A DNA stretch of 64,000 bases from Mycobacterium sp. E796 (GCF_001672815.1 NZ_LZKK01000267.1:32837-96836), one strand, 5' to 3'. Counted from the stretch's first letter, positions 30,142 through 39,022 are shown. The notes: a model not told the origin generated them from the sequence alone. Numbers and translations: made by a program.

Positions 30142-31503
30142 GTGCGGTCGACCAATTTCTCCGTCAACAACCGGGCGTACCTGATGACCGACGCCCCCGT
30201 CGTCGTCATTTGCATCGACGGGAGCGAACCGGACTATCACGTGGAAGCGATGAAGGCCCGTCGGATGCCGTGGCTGAGCGCGGTGCTGGCCGGTCGGGGC
30301 AGCACATGGCCGGCGCACTGCGCGATGCCCGCATTGACCAACCCGAACAACCTTTCCATCGCGACCGGTCAGCCGCCAGCCGTCCACGGCATCTGCGGCA
30401 ATTACCTTTTCGACGCCGAGCGCAGCGAAGAGGTGTTGATGAACGACAGCCGGTTCCTGCGCGCGCCGACCATCTTCGCCGCGGCCAATCACGCCGGCCT
30501 GGACGTTGTGGTCGTCACGGCCAAGGACAAACTGCGCCGGCTGCTCGGCGCCGGCCTCGTCGATCAGGGGCCGAGCCTCGATGGCAGCGAGAAGTTCGTC
30601 TCCCCCGCCCGCAGTGGCATCTGTTTTTCCGCCGAGAAGGCCGATGAAGCCACCATCATCGGCAACGGCATCGGCGATGTCCTCGATCTCGTCGGCATGC
30701 CGCTCCCGCAGGTCTATTCGGCGGACCTCAGCGAGTTCACCCTGGCTGCGGGCGTCGCGATCCTCAAGGCTCGCGGGGCCGATCTGATGTACCTCTCGCT
30801 GACCGATTACATCCAGCACAAACACCCGCCGGGCGCCGCGGCCGCCAACGCGTTTTACGAGATGATCGATTCCTACGCAGCACAAATCGACGCCCTCGGC
30901 GCGATCGTGGTGCTCACCGCCGACCACGGCATGAGCGCCAAGACGGACGAAACCGGCACGGCCAAGGTGCTCTACGTCGAGGACGCGGTGCGGGGCATCC
31001 TCGGCCTTCCTGACGCCGACGGGGCTGAGGGCGGCGACGACGTGCGGGTCATCCTGCCGATCACCGATCCCTACACCGTCCACCACGGGGCGCTGGGTTC
31101 GTTCGCCAGCGTCTACCTCCCCGCCGGTGCCGACCGCGATCGTGTCATCGCGCGGCTGCGCCAGCTCGACGGGATTGAGACGGCCCATGGTCGGGAGGAC
31201 GCCGCCCGGATCTATGGCCTGCCCCCCGACCGGATCGGCGATGTGGTGGTGCTCGCCGAGGCCGACACCGCGCTCGGCCGGTTCGCGGCTTGGCACGACC
31301 TCACCGGCCTCGACGCCCCGCTGCGCTCCCACGGCGCGCTGGGCGAGCTTCAGGTCCCGTTCATCATCAACCGTTGTCTGCCCCCGCCCGAACTCGTCGA
31401 CGAGCCCTACGGCCTGCCGGCGTCCGTGCACAACTACGACGCCTTCTGGGTGGCAACGACTTTCGTAGCACAGCACCATTCCGACGCCGCTTCGGCGGTG
31501 TGA
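30142..31503 (+). CDS. phnA: Phosphonoacetate hydrolase
   Basis: A 453-residue alkaline-phosphatase-superfamily enzyme that splits the C-P bond of phosphonoacetate to acetate and phosphate using two zinc ions. Family features: SVNNRAYL near the N-terminus, Asp26 in ICIDG, Thr66 in ALTNPNNLS (nucleophile position), VHGICGNY, Asp222 and His226 in TDYIQHKH, Asp261-His262 in TADHGMSAK, and a late SHGALGE His. All expected ligands are present. I chose the GTG at 30142 because AAGGAG lies five bases upstream and the product then begins as the family does; a later ATG (MTDAPVV) is possible. It leads phnA-transporter-ADH-ALDH. Such hydrolases let cells use phosphonates independently of C-P lyase. Confidence 0.88.
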   Translation: MRSTNFSVNNRAYLMTDAPVVVICIDGSEPDYHVEAMKARRMPWLSAVLAGRGSTWPAHCAMPALTNPNNLSIATGQPPAVHGICGNYLFDAERSEEVLMNDSRFLRAPTIFAAANHAGLDVVVVTAKDKLRRLLGAGLVDQGPSLDGSEKFVSPARSGICFSAEKADEATIIGNGIGDVLDLVGMPLPQVYSADLSEFTLAAGVAILKARGADLMYLSLTDYIQHKHPPGAAAANAFYEMIDSYAAQIDALGAIVVLTADHGMSAKTDETGTAKVLYVEDAVRGILGLPDADGAEGGDDVRVILPITDPYTVHHGALGSFASVYLPAGADRDRVIARLRQLDGIETAHGREDAARIYGLPPDRIGDVVVLAEADTALGRFAAWHDLTGLDAPLRSHGALGELQVPFIINRCLPPPELVDEPYGLPASVHNYDAFWVATTFVAQHHSDAASAV

Positions 31504-31527
31504 CCAACCCAAGATCGGCGGAAGACG

Positions 31528-32835
31528 ATGTCTAGCACCTACCAAAAGCAAACGGCCACTTTGGATCCGGTGGCGGTGTCGGAGGCGAAATTCGCGAGGC
31601 TCAAGTGGCGGATGCTGCTCGCGACGATGTTCTGTTACCTATTTTTCTACACCGGCAGGCAGACCTTCGGCTTTGCGATCCCCGGCATCCAGGCCGATCT
31701 AGGGCTGAGCAAGGGCACGCTAGGTGCCATCAGCGGCGCGATGCTGTGGTGTTACGCCGCCGGCCAAATGCTCAATGGCAATGTGGCCGACAAGTTCGGC
31801 GGCCGGCGGCTGATGACCCTGGGCGCGGTGCTGTCCACAATCCTCAACTGGTGCACCAGCTTTGCGGTGGGCACCAAGTCGCTGGCGTTCTTCTGGTGCG
31901 CCAATGGCTTCGCCCAGGCCATGGGCTGGCCGTCGGGCAGTCGGGTGATCTCGAACTGGTGGGGTCCGCACGAACGCGGCAAGAGCTTCGGTTTCTACAC
32001 TTTCGCGGCCGGGATGGCATCGGTCGTGGCGTTCGTGACGTCGACGATCGTGGTCGACACGCTGCACCTGCATTGGCAGTGGATCTTCCGAATCCCGGTG
32101 TTGCTCATGCTCTTCGGTGGGATCACCTTCTACCTGCTTTCCCGGGAGAACCCCAAGAATGCCCGCGTCAAGCCGCCGGCGTCCTATGTCGGCGACGCCG
32201 AGCACGTCGAGCCGTCCGCCGCGGACGGGGACGGCGGGCGGTCGCTGGATCGGTACAAGGCGGTGCTGCGCAACCCCAAGATCTGGTCGACCGGAATCGC
32301 GATCGGTTTTCAGAACGCCGCGCGGTACGGGTTGCTGATCTGGGTGCCGGTGTACTTCCTGGGCAAGAACTGGACCAAGGGGGGCGGTGCCATCAGCCCG
32401 CTGTGGATCTCCGTCGCGCTTCCGGTGGGCATGGCGTTCGGCGCGCTGACCAACGGCGAAGTGTCCGATCGCATCTTCGGATCTCGTCGCGACCGACCGA
32501 TCATCCTGTTCATGCTGCTCGGTGCCGTCTTTGCGATGGCCATGTATCTCGGGCATCTCGGGACCGGCGCCGGCATCGTGGTGCTGTTCTTGACCGGGTT
32601 CTTCGTGTACGGCCCGCAGTCGTCGTTCTGGGCGCTCTGTCCCGATATCGCGGGCAAGAGGATGGCCGGAACCGCAACCGGGGTGGTGGATTTCTTCTCC
32701 TACTTGTTCGCCGGGGCGGCCGAGCCGCTGATCGGCCGAGTCATGGACCACACAGGTAATACCGCCCTGGTTTTTCCGATCGTCGCCACGTCGTGCGTGC
32801 TCAGCGCTCTGGTTGCGCTGACGATCCGGCGTTGA
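31528..32835 (+). CDS. MFS transporter of the organophosphate:phosphate antiporter type
   Basis: A 435-residue, twelve-helix transporter. The FYTGRQTFGFAIPGIQADLGLSKG opening, the GNVADKFGGRR cytoplasmic loop and the NWWGPHERGKSFGF segment resemble GlpT/UhpT/PgtP antiporters, which exchange phosphate for organophosphates. Linked to phnA by a 24-base gap and overlapping the next gene, it is the natural candidate for importing a phosphonate in exchange for phosphate. The FFYTGRQ Arg corresponds to one of the substrate-binding Arg in GlpT. The specificity is inferred from context only. Confidence 0.85.
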   Translation: MSSTYQKQTATLDPVAVSEAKFARLKWRMLLATMFCYLFFYTGRQTFGFAIPGIQADLGLSKGTLGAISGAMLWCYAAGQMLNGNVADKFGGRRLMTLGAVLSTILNWCTSFAVGTKSLAFFWCANGFAQAMGWPSGSRVISNWWGPHERGKSFGFYTFAAGMASVVAFVTSTIVVDTLHLHWQWIFRIPVLLMLFGGITFYLLSRENPKNARVKPPASYVGDAEHVEPSAADGDGGRSLDRYKAVLRNPKIWSTGIAIGFQNAARYGLLIWVPVYFLGKNWTKGGGAISPLWISVALPVGMAFGALTNGEVSDRIFGSRRDRPIILFMLLGAVFAMAMYLGHLGTGAGIVVLFLTGFFVYGPQSSFWALCPDIAGKRMAGTATGVVDFFSYLFAGAAEPLIGRVMDHTGNTALVFPIVATSCVLSALVALTIRR

Positions 32836-33899
32836 GTTCCGACACCGCCACCGCGGCGGTGTGGTCTGGCGTCGAGGAGGGATTCTCGCTGCAAAGCCAA
32901 CCGCTCCCCCGGCTGAGCCCCGGTGAGCTGCTCATCGCGGTCGAGCAGGCCACCATCTGCGGTAGCGATTTGCACACCATCGCCGGCGACCGGCCCACGC
33001 CCGCGCCGACCGTGCTCGGCCACGAGGCCGTCGGTTCGATCGCGGCGATGGGCGCGGCGGCCTACGGGCACGACGGACGGGCACTCGCCACCGGTGACCG
33101 GGTCACCTGGACCATCGGCACCGCGTGCGGGGAGTGTCGCCGGTGTCGGCGGGGCCTTCCGCAGAAATGCGTGAGCGTCCGCAAGTACGGACACGAGGCG
33201 ATCGAGCCGCACTGGCGACTCAACGGCGGGCTGGCGACGCACTGCCACCTCCTCGCCGGCACCGGCTTGGTTCGGGTGCCGCGCCATCTCCCGTCCGCCT
33301 TGGCGGCGCCGGCCAACTGCGCCACCGCGACGGTGGTGTGCGCGGCCCGACGCGTGGGGCTCAGCGGCGAGGACACCGTCGTGGTCTTGGGCTGCGGCAT
33401 GCTGGGCCTTACCTCCATCGCATATGCCCGTGACCTGGGAGTCAAGCACATCATCGCCTGCGACGTCGATGCAGCGCGCCGGGAGATGGCCGGCCGGTTT
33501 GGCGCCACCGTGGCCTGTGATCCGGATCAAATCGCCTGTGCAGCAAGTAAATACGGAGCGGACGTCATTTTCGAGATGTCGGGCGACAACGCCGCCATAC
33601 GGGGGGCGTTCGACATCATCGATGTGGGTGGGAGGATCGCCCTGGTAGGTTCGGTGTCGCCGGCGCCGGAGATCGGCTTCGAACCCAGCAGTTACGTCAA
33701 GAACCTGACGACCGTCGTAGGCAGCCACAACTACCGGCTCGACGATCTCGCTGAGGCCGTCGACTTCCTTGTCCGCACCGACTCGCAGGAATTCCTCGCC
33801 GCCCTCGTCCCGCAGCCCTACCCCTTGCACGACATCGACGCCGCAGTCGCCGCCGCCAGCAGCGGCGCGTCCCTACGCATCGCCGTCCGGATGCGCTGA
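32832..33899 (+). CDS. Zinc-dependent alcohol dehydrogenase, phosphonate-catabolism associated
   Basis: A 355-residue medium-chain dehydrogenase. Catalytic-zinc ligands are in TICGSDLHT and VLGHEAVG; a structural-zinc cluster is CGECRRCRRGLPQKC; the Rossmann motif is VVVLGCGMLGL. It resembles the subgroup annotated as phosphonate-catabolism associated alcohol dehydrogenase, which occurs beside phnA or C-P lyase genes. The TTG at 32832 overlaps the transporter stop as TTGA. The proposed role, oxidation of a hydroxyalkyl-phosphonate such as 2-hydroxyethylphosphonate to the aldehyde, is inference from neighbours. Confidence 0.82.
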   Translation: MSSDTATAAVWSGVEEGFSLQSQPLPRLSPGELLIAVEQATICGSDLHTIAGDRPTPAPTVLGHEAVGSIAAMGAAAYGHDGRALATGDRVTWTIGTACGECRRCRRGLPQKCVSVRKYGHEAIEPHWRLNGGLATHCHLLAGTGLVRVPRHLPSALAAPANCATATVVCAARRVGLSGEDTVVVLGCGMLGLTSIAYARDLGVKHIIACDVDAARREMAGRFGATVACDPDQIACAASKYGADVIFEMSGDNAAIRGAFDIIDVGGRIALVGSVSPAPEIGFEPSSYVKNLTTVVGSHNYRLDDLAEAVDFLVRTDSQEFLAALVPQPYPLHDIDAAVAAASSGASLRIAVRMR

Positions 33900-33924
33900 T
33901 TACGCGCGCCCCACAGGAGCCACA

Positions 33925-35379
33925 GTGACCCAGCCCCATCCCGACCATCTGCTGAACTACGTCGGCGGCGCGTGGAAGCCGAGCGCGGGCGGGCGGCTGC
34001 GGAGCAACATCAACCCGGCCAACACCGACGACGTCATCGGGGAGTTCACAGAATCGGGCGCCGCCGACGTCGTCGCCGCGATCGACGCAGCCGTCGCGGC
34101 CCAACCGGCGTGGGACGCCGCCGGGCCGATCGCCCGCGCCGAGGTGCTCGGCCGCGCCCGACGCCTGGTCGAACAGCGCGCCGACGAATTCGCCGCCGCC
34201 ATCACTCGGGAGCAGGGCAAGCGGCTCACCGAGGCGAAGGGCGAGGTGCACCGCTCGCTGGCCATCCTCGACTTCACCATCGGTGAGGCGCGCCGTATCA
34301 ACGGCGTGACCACGCCGGCCGAGGAACCACGCACCATCGCGATGACGTTTCGCCGCCCGCTTGGGGTCGTCGGGCTGATCACCCCGTGGAACTTCCCGCT
34401 GACCATCCCGACGTGGAAAGTTGCCCCCGCACTGTTGGCGGGGTGCAGCGCCGTGCTCAAACCCTCGCCGCTGACGCCGCACACGTCGGCCTTGCTGGTG
34501 CAGGCGTTTGCTGACGCCGGCGCACCGGCCGGTGTGCTGAATTTGATTCAGGGCGACCGGGATGCCGGCGAGGCCCTCGTTGCGGATACCCGCGTTTCGG
34601 GCATCTCGTTCACAGGCTCGCTGCCGGTCGGACAGTCCATCAACCGGGCCGGCGCCGGCCGGCTGATGCGAACCCAACTGGAGCTCGGCGGCAAGAACGC
34701 GTTGATCGTCCTAGGCGACGCGGACCTCGACGCCGCCGTTGACGCGATCCTCTACGGCGCGTTCGGCCAAAGCGGTCAGCGGTGCAGCGCCACCAGCCGC
34801 GTCATCGTGGACCGCACGGTGCACGACGCCCTGCTGGCCCGACTGGTCCCGCGCGTGCGCGCGATGCGGGTCGGTCGTGGCGACGAGGACCACGTTGACA
34901 TCGGCCCCGTCGTGAACGCCGAACGCCAGCGTGCATGCCTTGACGCGGTCGACAAGGCGGTCGCCGACGGGGCCGAGATCGCCTGCGGCGGAAACACTCT
35001 CACCTTGGACCCCCCAGGGTACTTTGTCGAGCCGACGGTTTTGACGAACGTCGGCTGGAACAGCGAAGTGGCCCAGGAAGAAGTGTTCGGCCCGGTGCTG
35101 TCGGTAATCGTCTGCGACGGGTATGACGACGCGATGCGGATCTCGAACTCGGTGCGTTACGGCATGTCGGGCACCATCTTCACGCGAGATCCTGCGCTGA
35201 TTTTTAAGGCGTTGCACGACTTTCAGGCGGGCATGCTGCACGTAAACCGACCGGGCGTCGGTGCGTACGCCCACCTTCCGCACGTCGGCGCCAAGGCATC
35301 CCAGCTCGGCCCGCCAGAGTGTTCGCCCGACATGTGGGACTTTTACACCGAACTGCGTTCGGCCTGCATCAAGTACTGA
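33925..35379 (+). CDS. NAD(P)-dependent aldehyde dehydrogenase (candidate phosphonoacetaldehyde dehydrogenase)
   Basis: A 484-residue ALDH. Motifs present: TPWNFPLT, KPSPLTP, the FTGSLPVG nucleotide loop, catalytic Glu in LELGGKN, catalytic Cys in GQSGQRCSATSR, and EEVFGPVL. Among ALDHs it is close in outline to succinate-semialdehyde and phosphonoacetaldehyde (PhnY) dehydrogenases. GTG at 33925 follows AGGAG. Its place after phnA, a transporter and an alcohol dehydrogenase suggests conversion of phosphonoacetaldehyde to phosphonoacetate, the PhnA substrate. Sequence alone does not separate it from a semialdehyde dehydrogenase. Confidence 0.85.
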   Translation: MTQPHPDHLLNYVGGAWKPSAGGRLRSNINPANTDDVIGEFTESGAADVVAAIDAAVAAQPAWDAAGPIARAEVLGRARRLVEQRADEFAAAITREQGKRLTEAKGEVHRSLAILDFTIGEARRINGVTTPAEEPRTIAMTFRRPLGVVGLITPWNFPLTIPTWKVAPALLAGCSAVLKPSPLTPHTSALLVQAFADAGAPAGVLNLIQGDRDAGEALVADTRVSGISFTGSLPVGQSINRAGAGRLMRTQLELGGKNALIVLGDADLDAAVDAILYGAFGQSGQRCSATSRVIVDRTVHDALLARLVPRVRAMRVGRGDEDHVDIGPVVNAERQRACLDAVDKAVADGAEIACGGNTLTLDPPGYFVEPTVLTNVGWNSEVAQEEVFGPVLSVIVCDGYDDAMRISNSVRYGMSGTIFTRDPALIFKALHDFQAGMLHVNRPGVGAYAHLPHVGAKASQLGPPECSPDMWDFYTELRSACIKY

Positions 35380-35383
35380 TGGA

Positions 35384-36289
35384 TTAGCCGGGCCAGGAGC
35401 CGATGCCGCCGATCAGCGCGACGAAGGCCTGCTCTGGCGGAGTCAAAACCCGGTCGGCCCGCCGCACCAGATACACCGTTCGTCTCGGCGCCGGCGGATC
35501 GACCTGCAACCCGACCAGGGTTCCCGATGCGCGCTCCCGCGCTGTCACGTGCTCGGAAAGCAACGTCAGACCCAGCCCGGCATGGACCGCTTCCTTGAGT
35601 GTGTCGGGCCCCCACAGATCCCACTGTTCGGCGGCGTCCAAACCCCACGACCGAAGCGCCGCCTCCTGCTGCCGCCGGGTCGCCGAACCCATCTCGCGCA
35701 GCAGGAAGCGTTGACCCGCAAGGTCTTTGGGTCGAACGATTCGACCGCCAAGCGACGTTCCGGCGGGCGCCACCAACAACATCGCTTCGGAGAACATCGG
35801 CTGCGCGATCAACTGCTCCTCGCGCGGGGTGTCTGCGCACAAGCCCAGGGCTACCTCGCCGTCCAGCAGCCAGTTTTCCACAGTGTCCTCATTGCCCACC
35901 CGAACCTGACACTCGACCCTGGGCGCCCGTCCGGCGAAATCGGCCAGCAGCCTTGGCAACAAATACGTCCCCAATGTGGTCGTGCCCGCGATCGACAGCC
36001 GACCCGCCTCCAGCCCCTGGAAGCCGGCGGCCCCATGTCGCAGGCTTTCCAGTAACTCGAACACCTTGCGGGCGTGCGCGACCGCGACATCGCCGGCCGG
36101 TGTGGTGCGCGCGCCCTTCGTGCTGCGTTGAACCAACGGCACGCCGAGTGAGATCTCGAGATTACGGATGTGGTTGGACACCGACGGCTGGCTCATATAA
36201 AGCTTCTTCGCCGCTCCGGAAAACCCTCCCGCCTCCACGACGGCGATCAGCACCTCGAGCTGAGTCAGGCTCACCATTTCGCAGACCAA
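35384..36289 (-). CDS. LysR-family regulator (candidate PhnR)
   Basis: A 301-residue regulator with an N-terminal winged helix (about residues 6-65, GGFSGAAKKLYMSQPSVSNH) and a two-lobed effector domain of periplasmic-binding type. It converges on the aldehyde dehydrogenase, stop to stop with 4 bases between. Known phnA clusters in pseudomonads carry a LysR activator that responds to phosphonoacetate, so this is the likely switch of the operon. The ATG at 36289 is used; a second ATG at 36277 (MVSLTQLE) is equally likely. Confidence 0.88.
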   Translation of the reverse strand: MVCEMVSLTQLEVLIAVVEAGGFSGAAKKLYMSQPSVSNHIRNLEISLGVPLVQRSTKGARTTPAGDVAVAHARKVFELLESLRHGAAGFQGLEAGRLSIAGTTTLGTYLLPRLLADFAGRAPRVECQVRVGNEDTVENWLLDGEVALGLCADTPREEQLIAQPMFSEAMLLVAPAGTSLGGRIVRPKDLAGQRFLLREMGSATRRQQEAALRSWGLDAAEQWDLWGPDTLKEAVHAGLGLTLLSEHVTARERASGTLVGLQVDPPAPRRTVYLVRRADRVLTPPEQAFVALIGGIGSWPG

Positions 36290-36323
36290 TGTTACGGGCC
36301 GGCAGCGAACGCCGACGCGCGTG

Positions 36324-36935
36324 CTAGTTGCTCTCGCCCGGCGCCGGTGCGCGCGGGCTTCGCCGGTAGGCCGACACCTCCGGGCGCCCGGCGAGCCACA
36401 GTCGCCACGGCCGGTCCGCCGCCTGACTGACGCCGACGCGGGGTCCCGCCGTGCCGGTCAGCGGGGCGTTCAGTTCCAGGGTCACCGGGCCGTCGGGATC
36501 GAACAGGTCGATCCCGTTGTCGTCCATGGTGATTCCCAACGCCGAGCACAGGTTGCCCGGGCCACGCGCCAGCGCGGCGGTGCGGACCAGCTCGCCGCGC
36601 CGGGCGCGCGCAACGTCGGTGCCCTCCTCGACGGCGGCGGCGCGCAGCAGGACGGCCGCGGCGGTCCCGTCGGGCCCGCACGAGACGTTCGCGCAGACGT
36701 GGATCCCGTGGCTGCGGTAGGTGTAGAGGCGCCCGGGCGGGCCGAACATGACCGCGTTGCGGCCGGACCGGCCGCGGTACGAGTGGGCCGCGGCGTCCGG
36801 CCAGGGACCGTCGGGAACCCCGCCGTAGGCCTCGACCTCGACGACGACGGCCCGCACGCCCCTGCCGTTGAGGGTGGCGCCGAGCAGCCGGTGCGCCGCG
36901 GCGACCGGATCCACCACCAGCTCCCCTGCAACCAC
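36324..36935 (-). CDS. mpg: 3-methyladenine DNA glycosylase (AAG type)
   Basis: A 203-residue monofunctional glycosylase that removes alkylated purines. The AAG-family motifs VEVEAYGG (catalytic Glu), [36 protein letters not shown] and [13 protein letters not shown] are all present. Arg/Pro-rich C-terminus. Rv1688 in H37Rv is the orthologue, there beside tyrS. Confidence 0.94.
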   Translation of the reverse strand: MVAGELVVDPVAAAHRLLGATLNGRGVRAVVVEVEAYGGVPDGPWPDAAAHSYRGRSGRNAVMFGPPGRLYTYRSHGIHVCANVSCGPDGTAAAVLLRAAAVEEGTDVARARRGELVRTAALARGPGNLCSALGITMDDNGIDLFDPDGPVTLELNAPLTGTAGPRVGVSQAADRPWRLWLAGRPEVSAYRRSPRAPAPGESN

Positions 36936-37103
36936 CCACCGAACCTACCGACACGGCAGGATCGATCGTGTGATGGGCTTTCGGCTCAGCGCCGAAGACG
37001 ACACCACCGCCGTCGACCTCACCGAGCACGCCGAACCCGCTTACGCCGAAGGCGTGCACGGTCATCAGCCGCTACGCCGCCCGGGAGGACGATGAGCCGA
37101 TCG

Positions 37104-37970
37104 CTACTTGCGTAGCGTGAATTGGTTGAGGTCGGTGTAACCCTTACGGAAGAGGTTCGCGCAGCCGGTGAGGTACTTCATATACATCTCGTAGACCTCT
37201 TCGGACTGGATCGCGATCGCCTCTTCTTTGTGCGCCTCCAGGCCCGCGGCCCAGACGTCCAGGGTCTTCGCGTAATGGCGCTGCAGCGATTGGCGACGCT
37301 TCAGCTTGAAGCCGGCCTTCGCCGAGAACTCCTTGACCATGTCGATGGTCGGCAGGAAGCCGCCCGGGAAGATCTCGGTCTTCATGAAGTCGCTGAACTC
37401 GACGATCGCCGGGGTGAGCGGCAAGCCGGACTCGATGATCTCCTTCTCCGAGAGGACGGTGATCGTGTGCAGCAGCATCGTGCCGCCGCTCGGCAACAGC
37501 TCATACGTCCGTTTGAAGAACGCGTCGTAGCGGTCGTAACCGACGTGTTCGAACGGGCCGATCGCCAGGATCCGGTCCACCGGCTCGTGAAACCGCTCCC
37601 AGCCCTCGAGTAGCACCCGTTTGGAACGCGGGCTGTCCGACTCGGCGAACAGCTGCTCGACGTGGGCGACCTGGTTCTTGGACAGCGTGATGCCGACGAC
37701 GTTGACGTCGTATTTCTCGATGGCGCGCATCATGGCGGCGCCCCAGCCGCAGCCCAGGTCCAGCATCGTCATGCCCGGCTGCAAGCCCAGCTTGCTCAGC
37801 GACAGGTCGATCTTGGCGATCTGCGCCTGTTCCAGTGTCATGTCGTCGCCGCCGAGCCAGTACGCGCACGTATACATCTGGGTGCGGTCGAGGAACAGGC
37901 GGAAGAAGTCGTCCGATAGGTCGTAGTGCGCCTGCACATCCTCGAAATGCGGTGTCAGCTCCTCAGCCAT
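37104..37970 (-). CDS. Mycolic acid cyclopropane synthase-family methyltransferase
   Basis: A 288-residue SAM-dependent methyltransferase of the CmaA/PcaA/MmaA/UmaA family acting on double bonds or hydroxyls of long acyl chains. The family opening TPHFEDVQAHYDLSDDFFRLF, the MYTCAYW turn, SAM motif LDLGCGWGAAMM (about residues 70-81), YDVNVVGITLSKNQ, GPFEHVGYDRY with the acid-base Glu, and the closing YMKYLTGCANLFRKGY are visible. The length matches the family. Which position on the mycolate, or another lipid, it modifies is not decidable. In H37Rv no such gene lies between mpg and the ABC exporter. Confidence 0.92.
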   Translation of the reverse strand: MAEELTPHFEDVQAHYDLSDDFFRLFLDRTQMYTCAYWLGGDDMTLEQAQIAKIDLSLSKLGLQPGMTMLDLGCGWGAAMMRAIEKYDVNVVGITLSKNQVAHVEQLFAESDSPRSKRVLLEGWERFHEPVDRILAIGPFEHVGYDRYDAFFKRTYELLPSGGTMLLHTITVLSEKEIIESGLPLTPAIVEFSDFMKTEIFPGGFLPTIDMVKEFSAKAGFKLKRRQSLQRHYAKTLDVWAAGLEAHKEEAIAIQSEEVYEMYMKYLTGCANLFRKGYTDLNQFTLRK

Positions 37971-38248
37971 GACGTGTTGCCTTTCCCTGGACCTGTCAGT
38001 GGTCCTGTCGATGTGCGGCTCGGGGTCGGTCGGCCTTCCCAACGGCAGTGTAAAAGCCAGGCCTGCAGTGGGTCCGGTACGTCGCGGTGATCTTATCGGC
38101 CGCGGCCGGGCTGCGTGCTGGTTAAGCGCCGAGAGGAAGTGCGGACGGGCGCCGCCCAGCGTGAAATCCACGACGCCGCGGCGTGTCACGTCATGGATTT
38201 CACGCTCGCGGGAAGCGGGTCTTGACATCGTCCGGGCAGGGGCGGAGT

Positions 38249-38282
38249 ATTCATCACATGATGAGTTCATCGAGTGATGAAT
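38249..38282. promoter_or_regulatory. Cluster of TCATCA/TGATGA half-sites over the ABC-exporter start
   Basis: Nested symmetry lies in 34 bases: TCATCA-CA-TGATGA (38251-38264), GATGA-GT-TCATC (38260-38271) and outer arms ATTCATCAC/GTGATGAAT (38249-38257, 38274-38282). It covers the start codon at 38258. A TetR gene closes the operon (39887-40510), so this is a plausible operator, though folding of the mRNA start region is an alternative. Confidence 0.5.
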
Positions 38283-39022
38283 TATTGGCGAGGGGACACG
38301 CCCCCGCGGTCAGCATCGAGCATCTGCGCGTCGTCCGGGGTAAACGCCCTGCGCTGCATGACTTTTCGGTAACCATCGCCAAGGGCACGATCACCGGGCT
38401 GCTCGGCCCGTCCGGCTGCGGCAAGACGACCCTGATGCGCTGCATCGTCGGCACCCAGATCGTGAAGTCGGGCACCGTCACCGTGCTGGGCCGGCCGGCC
38501 GGAAGCCCGGCGCTGCGCCGCCGAGTGGGATACATGCCGCAGGACCCGACGATCTACAACGACCTGCGGATCGTGGACAACGTCCGCTACTTCGCCTCGT
38601 TGTACGGCTTCGACAACTCCGCCGCCGACGCGGCCATCGAGCGGGTCGGGTTGACCGACCATCGAACCGCCTTCTGCGGCAACCTGTCCGGCGGTCAGCG
38701 CACCCGGGCGTCGTTGGCGTGCGCGCTGGTCTGCCGGCCCGAACTGCTCGTGCTCGACGAGCCGACCGTAGGTCTGGACCCGGTGCTGCGGGTCGACCTG
38801 TGGGAGCAGTTCACCGAGCTCGCCCGCGGCGGCACCACACTGTTGGTCTCGAGCCACGTGATGGACGAGGCCGACCACTGCGGCGACTTGTTGCTGATGC
38901 GCGAGGGCCACCTCGTCGCCCACACCACCCCGACCCGACTACGAGAGGACACCGGATGTCCGTCACTGGAGGACGCGTTCCTGTCCATCATCAAGCGCAG
39001 CACGAAGCTCCGGGCCGGTTAG
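38258..39022 (+). CDS. ABC exporter ATP-binding protein, DrrA-like
   Basis: A 254-residue ATPase with Walker A GPSGCGKTT (near residue 50), Q-loop MPQD, signature LSGGQRTRASLA, Walker B LLVLDEPTVGLDP and switch SSHVMDEADH. The type pairs with ABC-2 permeases in drug or lipid export. ATG at 38258 is followed by a second ATG. The gene overlaps the downstream permease, and a TetR gene follows; the trio corresponds to Rv1687c-Rv1686c-Rv1685c. Substrate unknown. Confidence 0.92.
   Translation: MMSSSSDELLARGHAPAVSIEHLRVVRGKRPALHDFSVTIAKGTITGLLGPSGCGKTTLMRCIVGTQIVKSGTVTVLGRPAGSPALRRRVGYMPQDPTIYNDLRIVDNVRYFASLYGFDNSAADAAIERVGLTDHRTAFCGNLSGGQRTRASLACALVCRPELLVLDEPTVGLDPVLRVDLWEQFTELARGGTTLLVSSHVMDEADHCGDLLLMREGHLVAHTTPTRLREDTGCPSLEDAFLSIIKRSTKLRAG

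Noticed and set aside
36973..37095. Short plus-strand frame starting MGFRLSAEDDTT between mpg and the methyltransferase
   Set aside because: About 40 codons with no clear ribosome site and no recognised family. It could be a small gene but evidence is insufficient.
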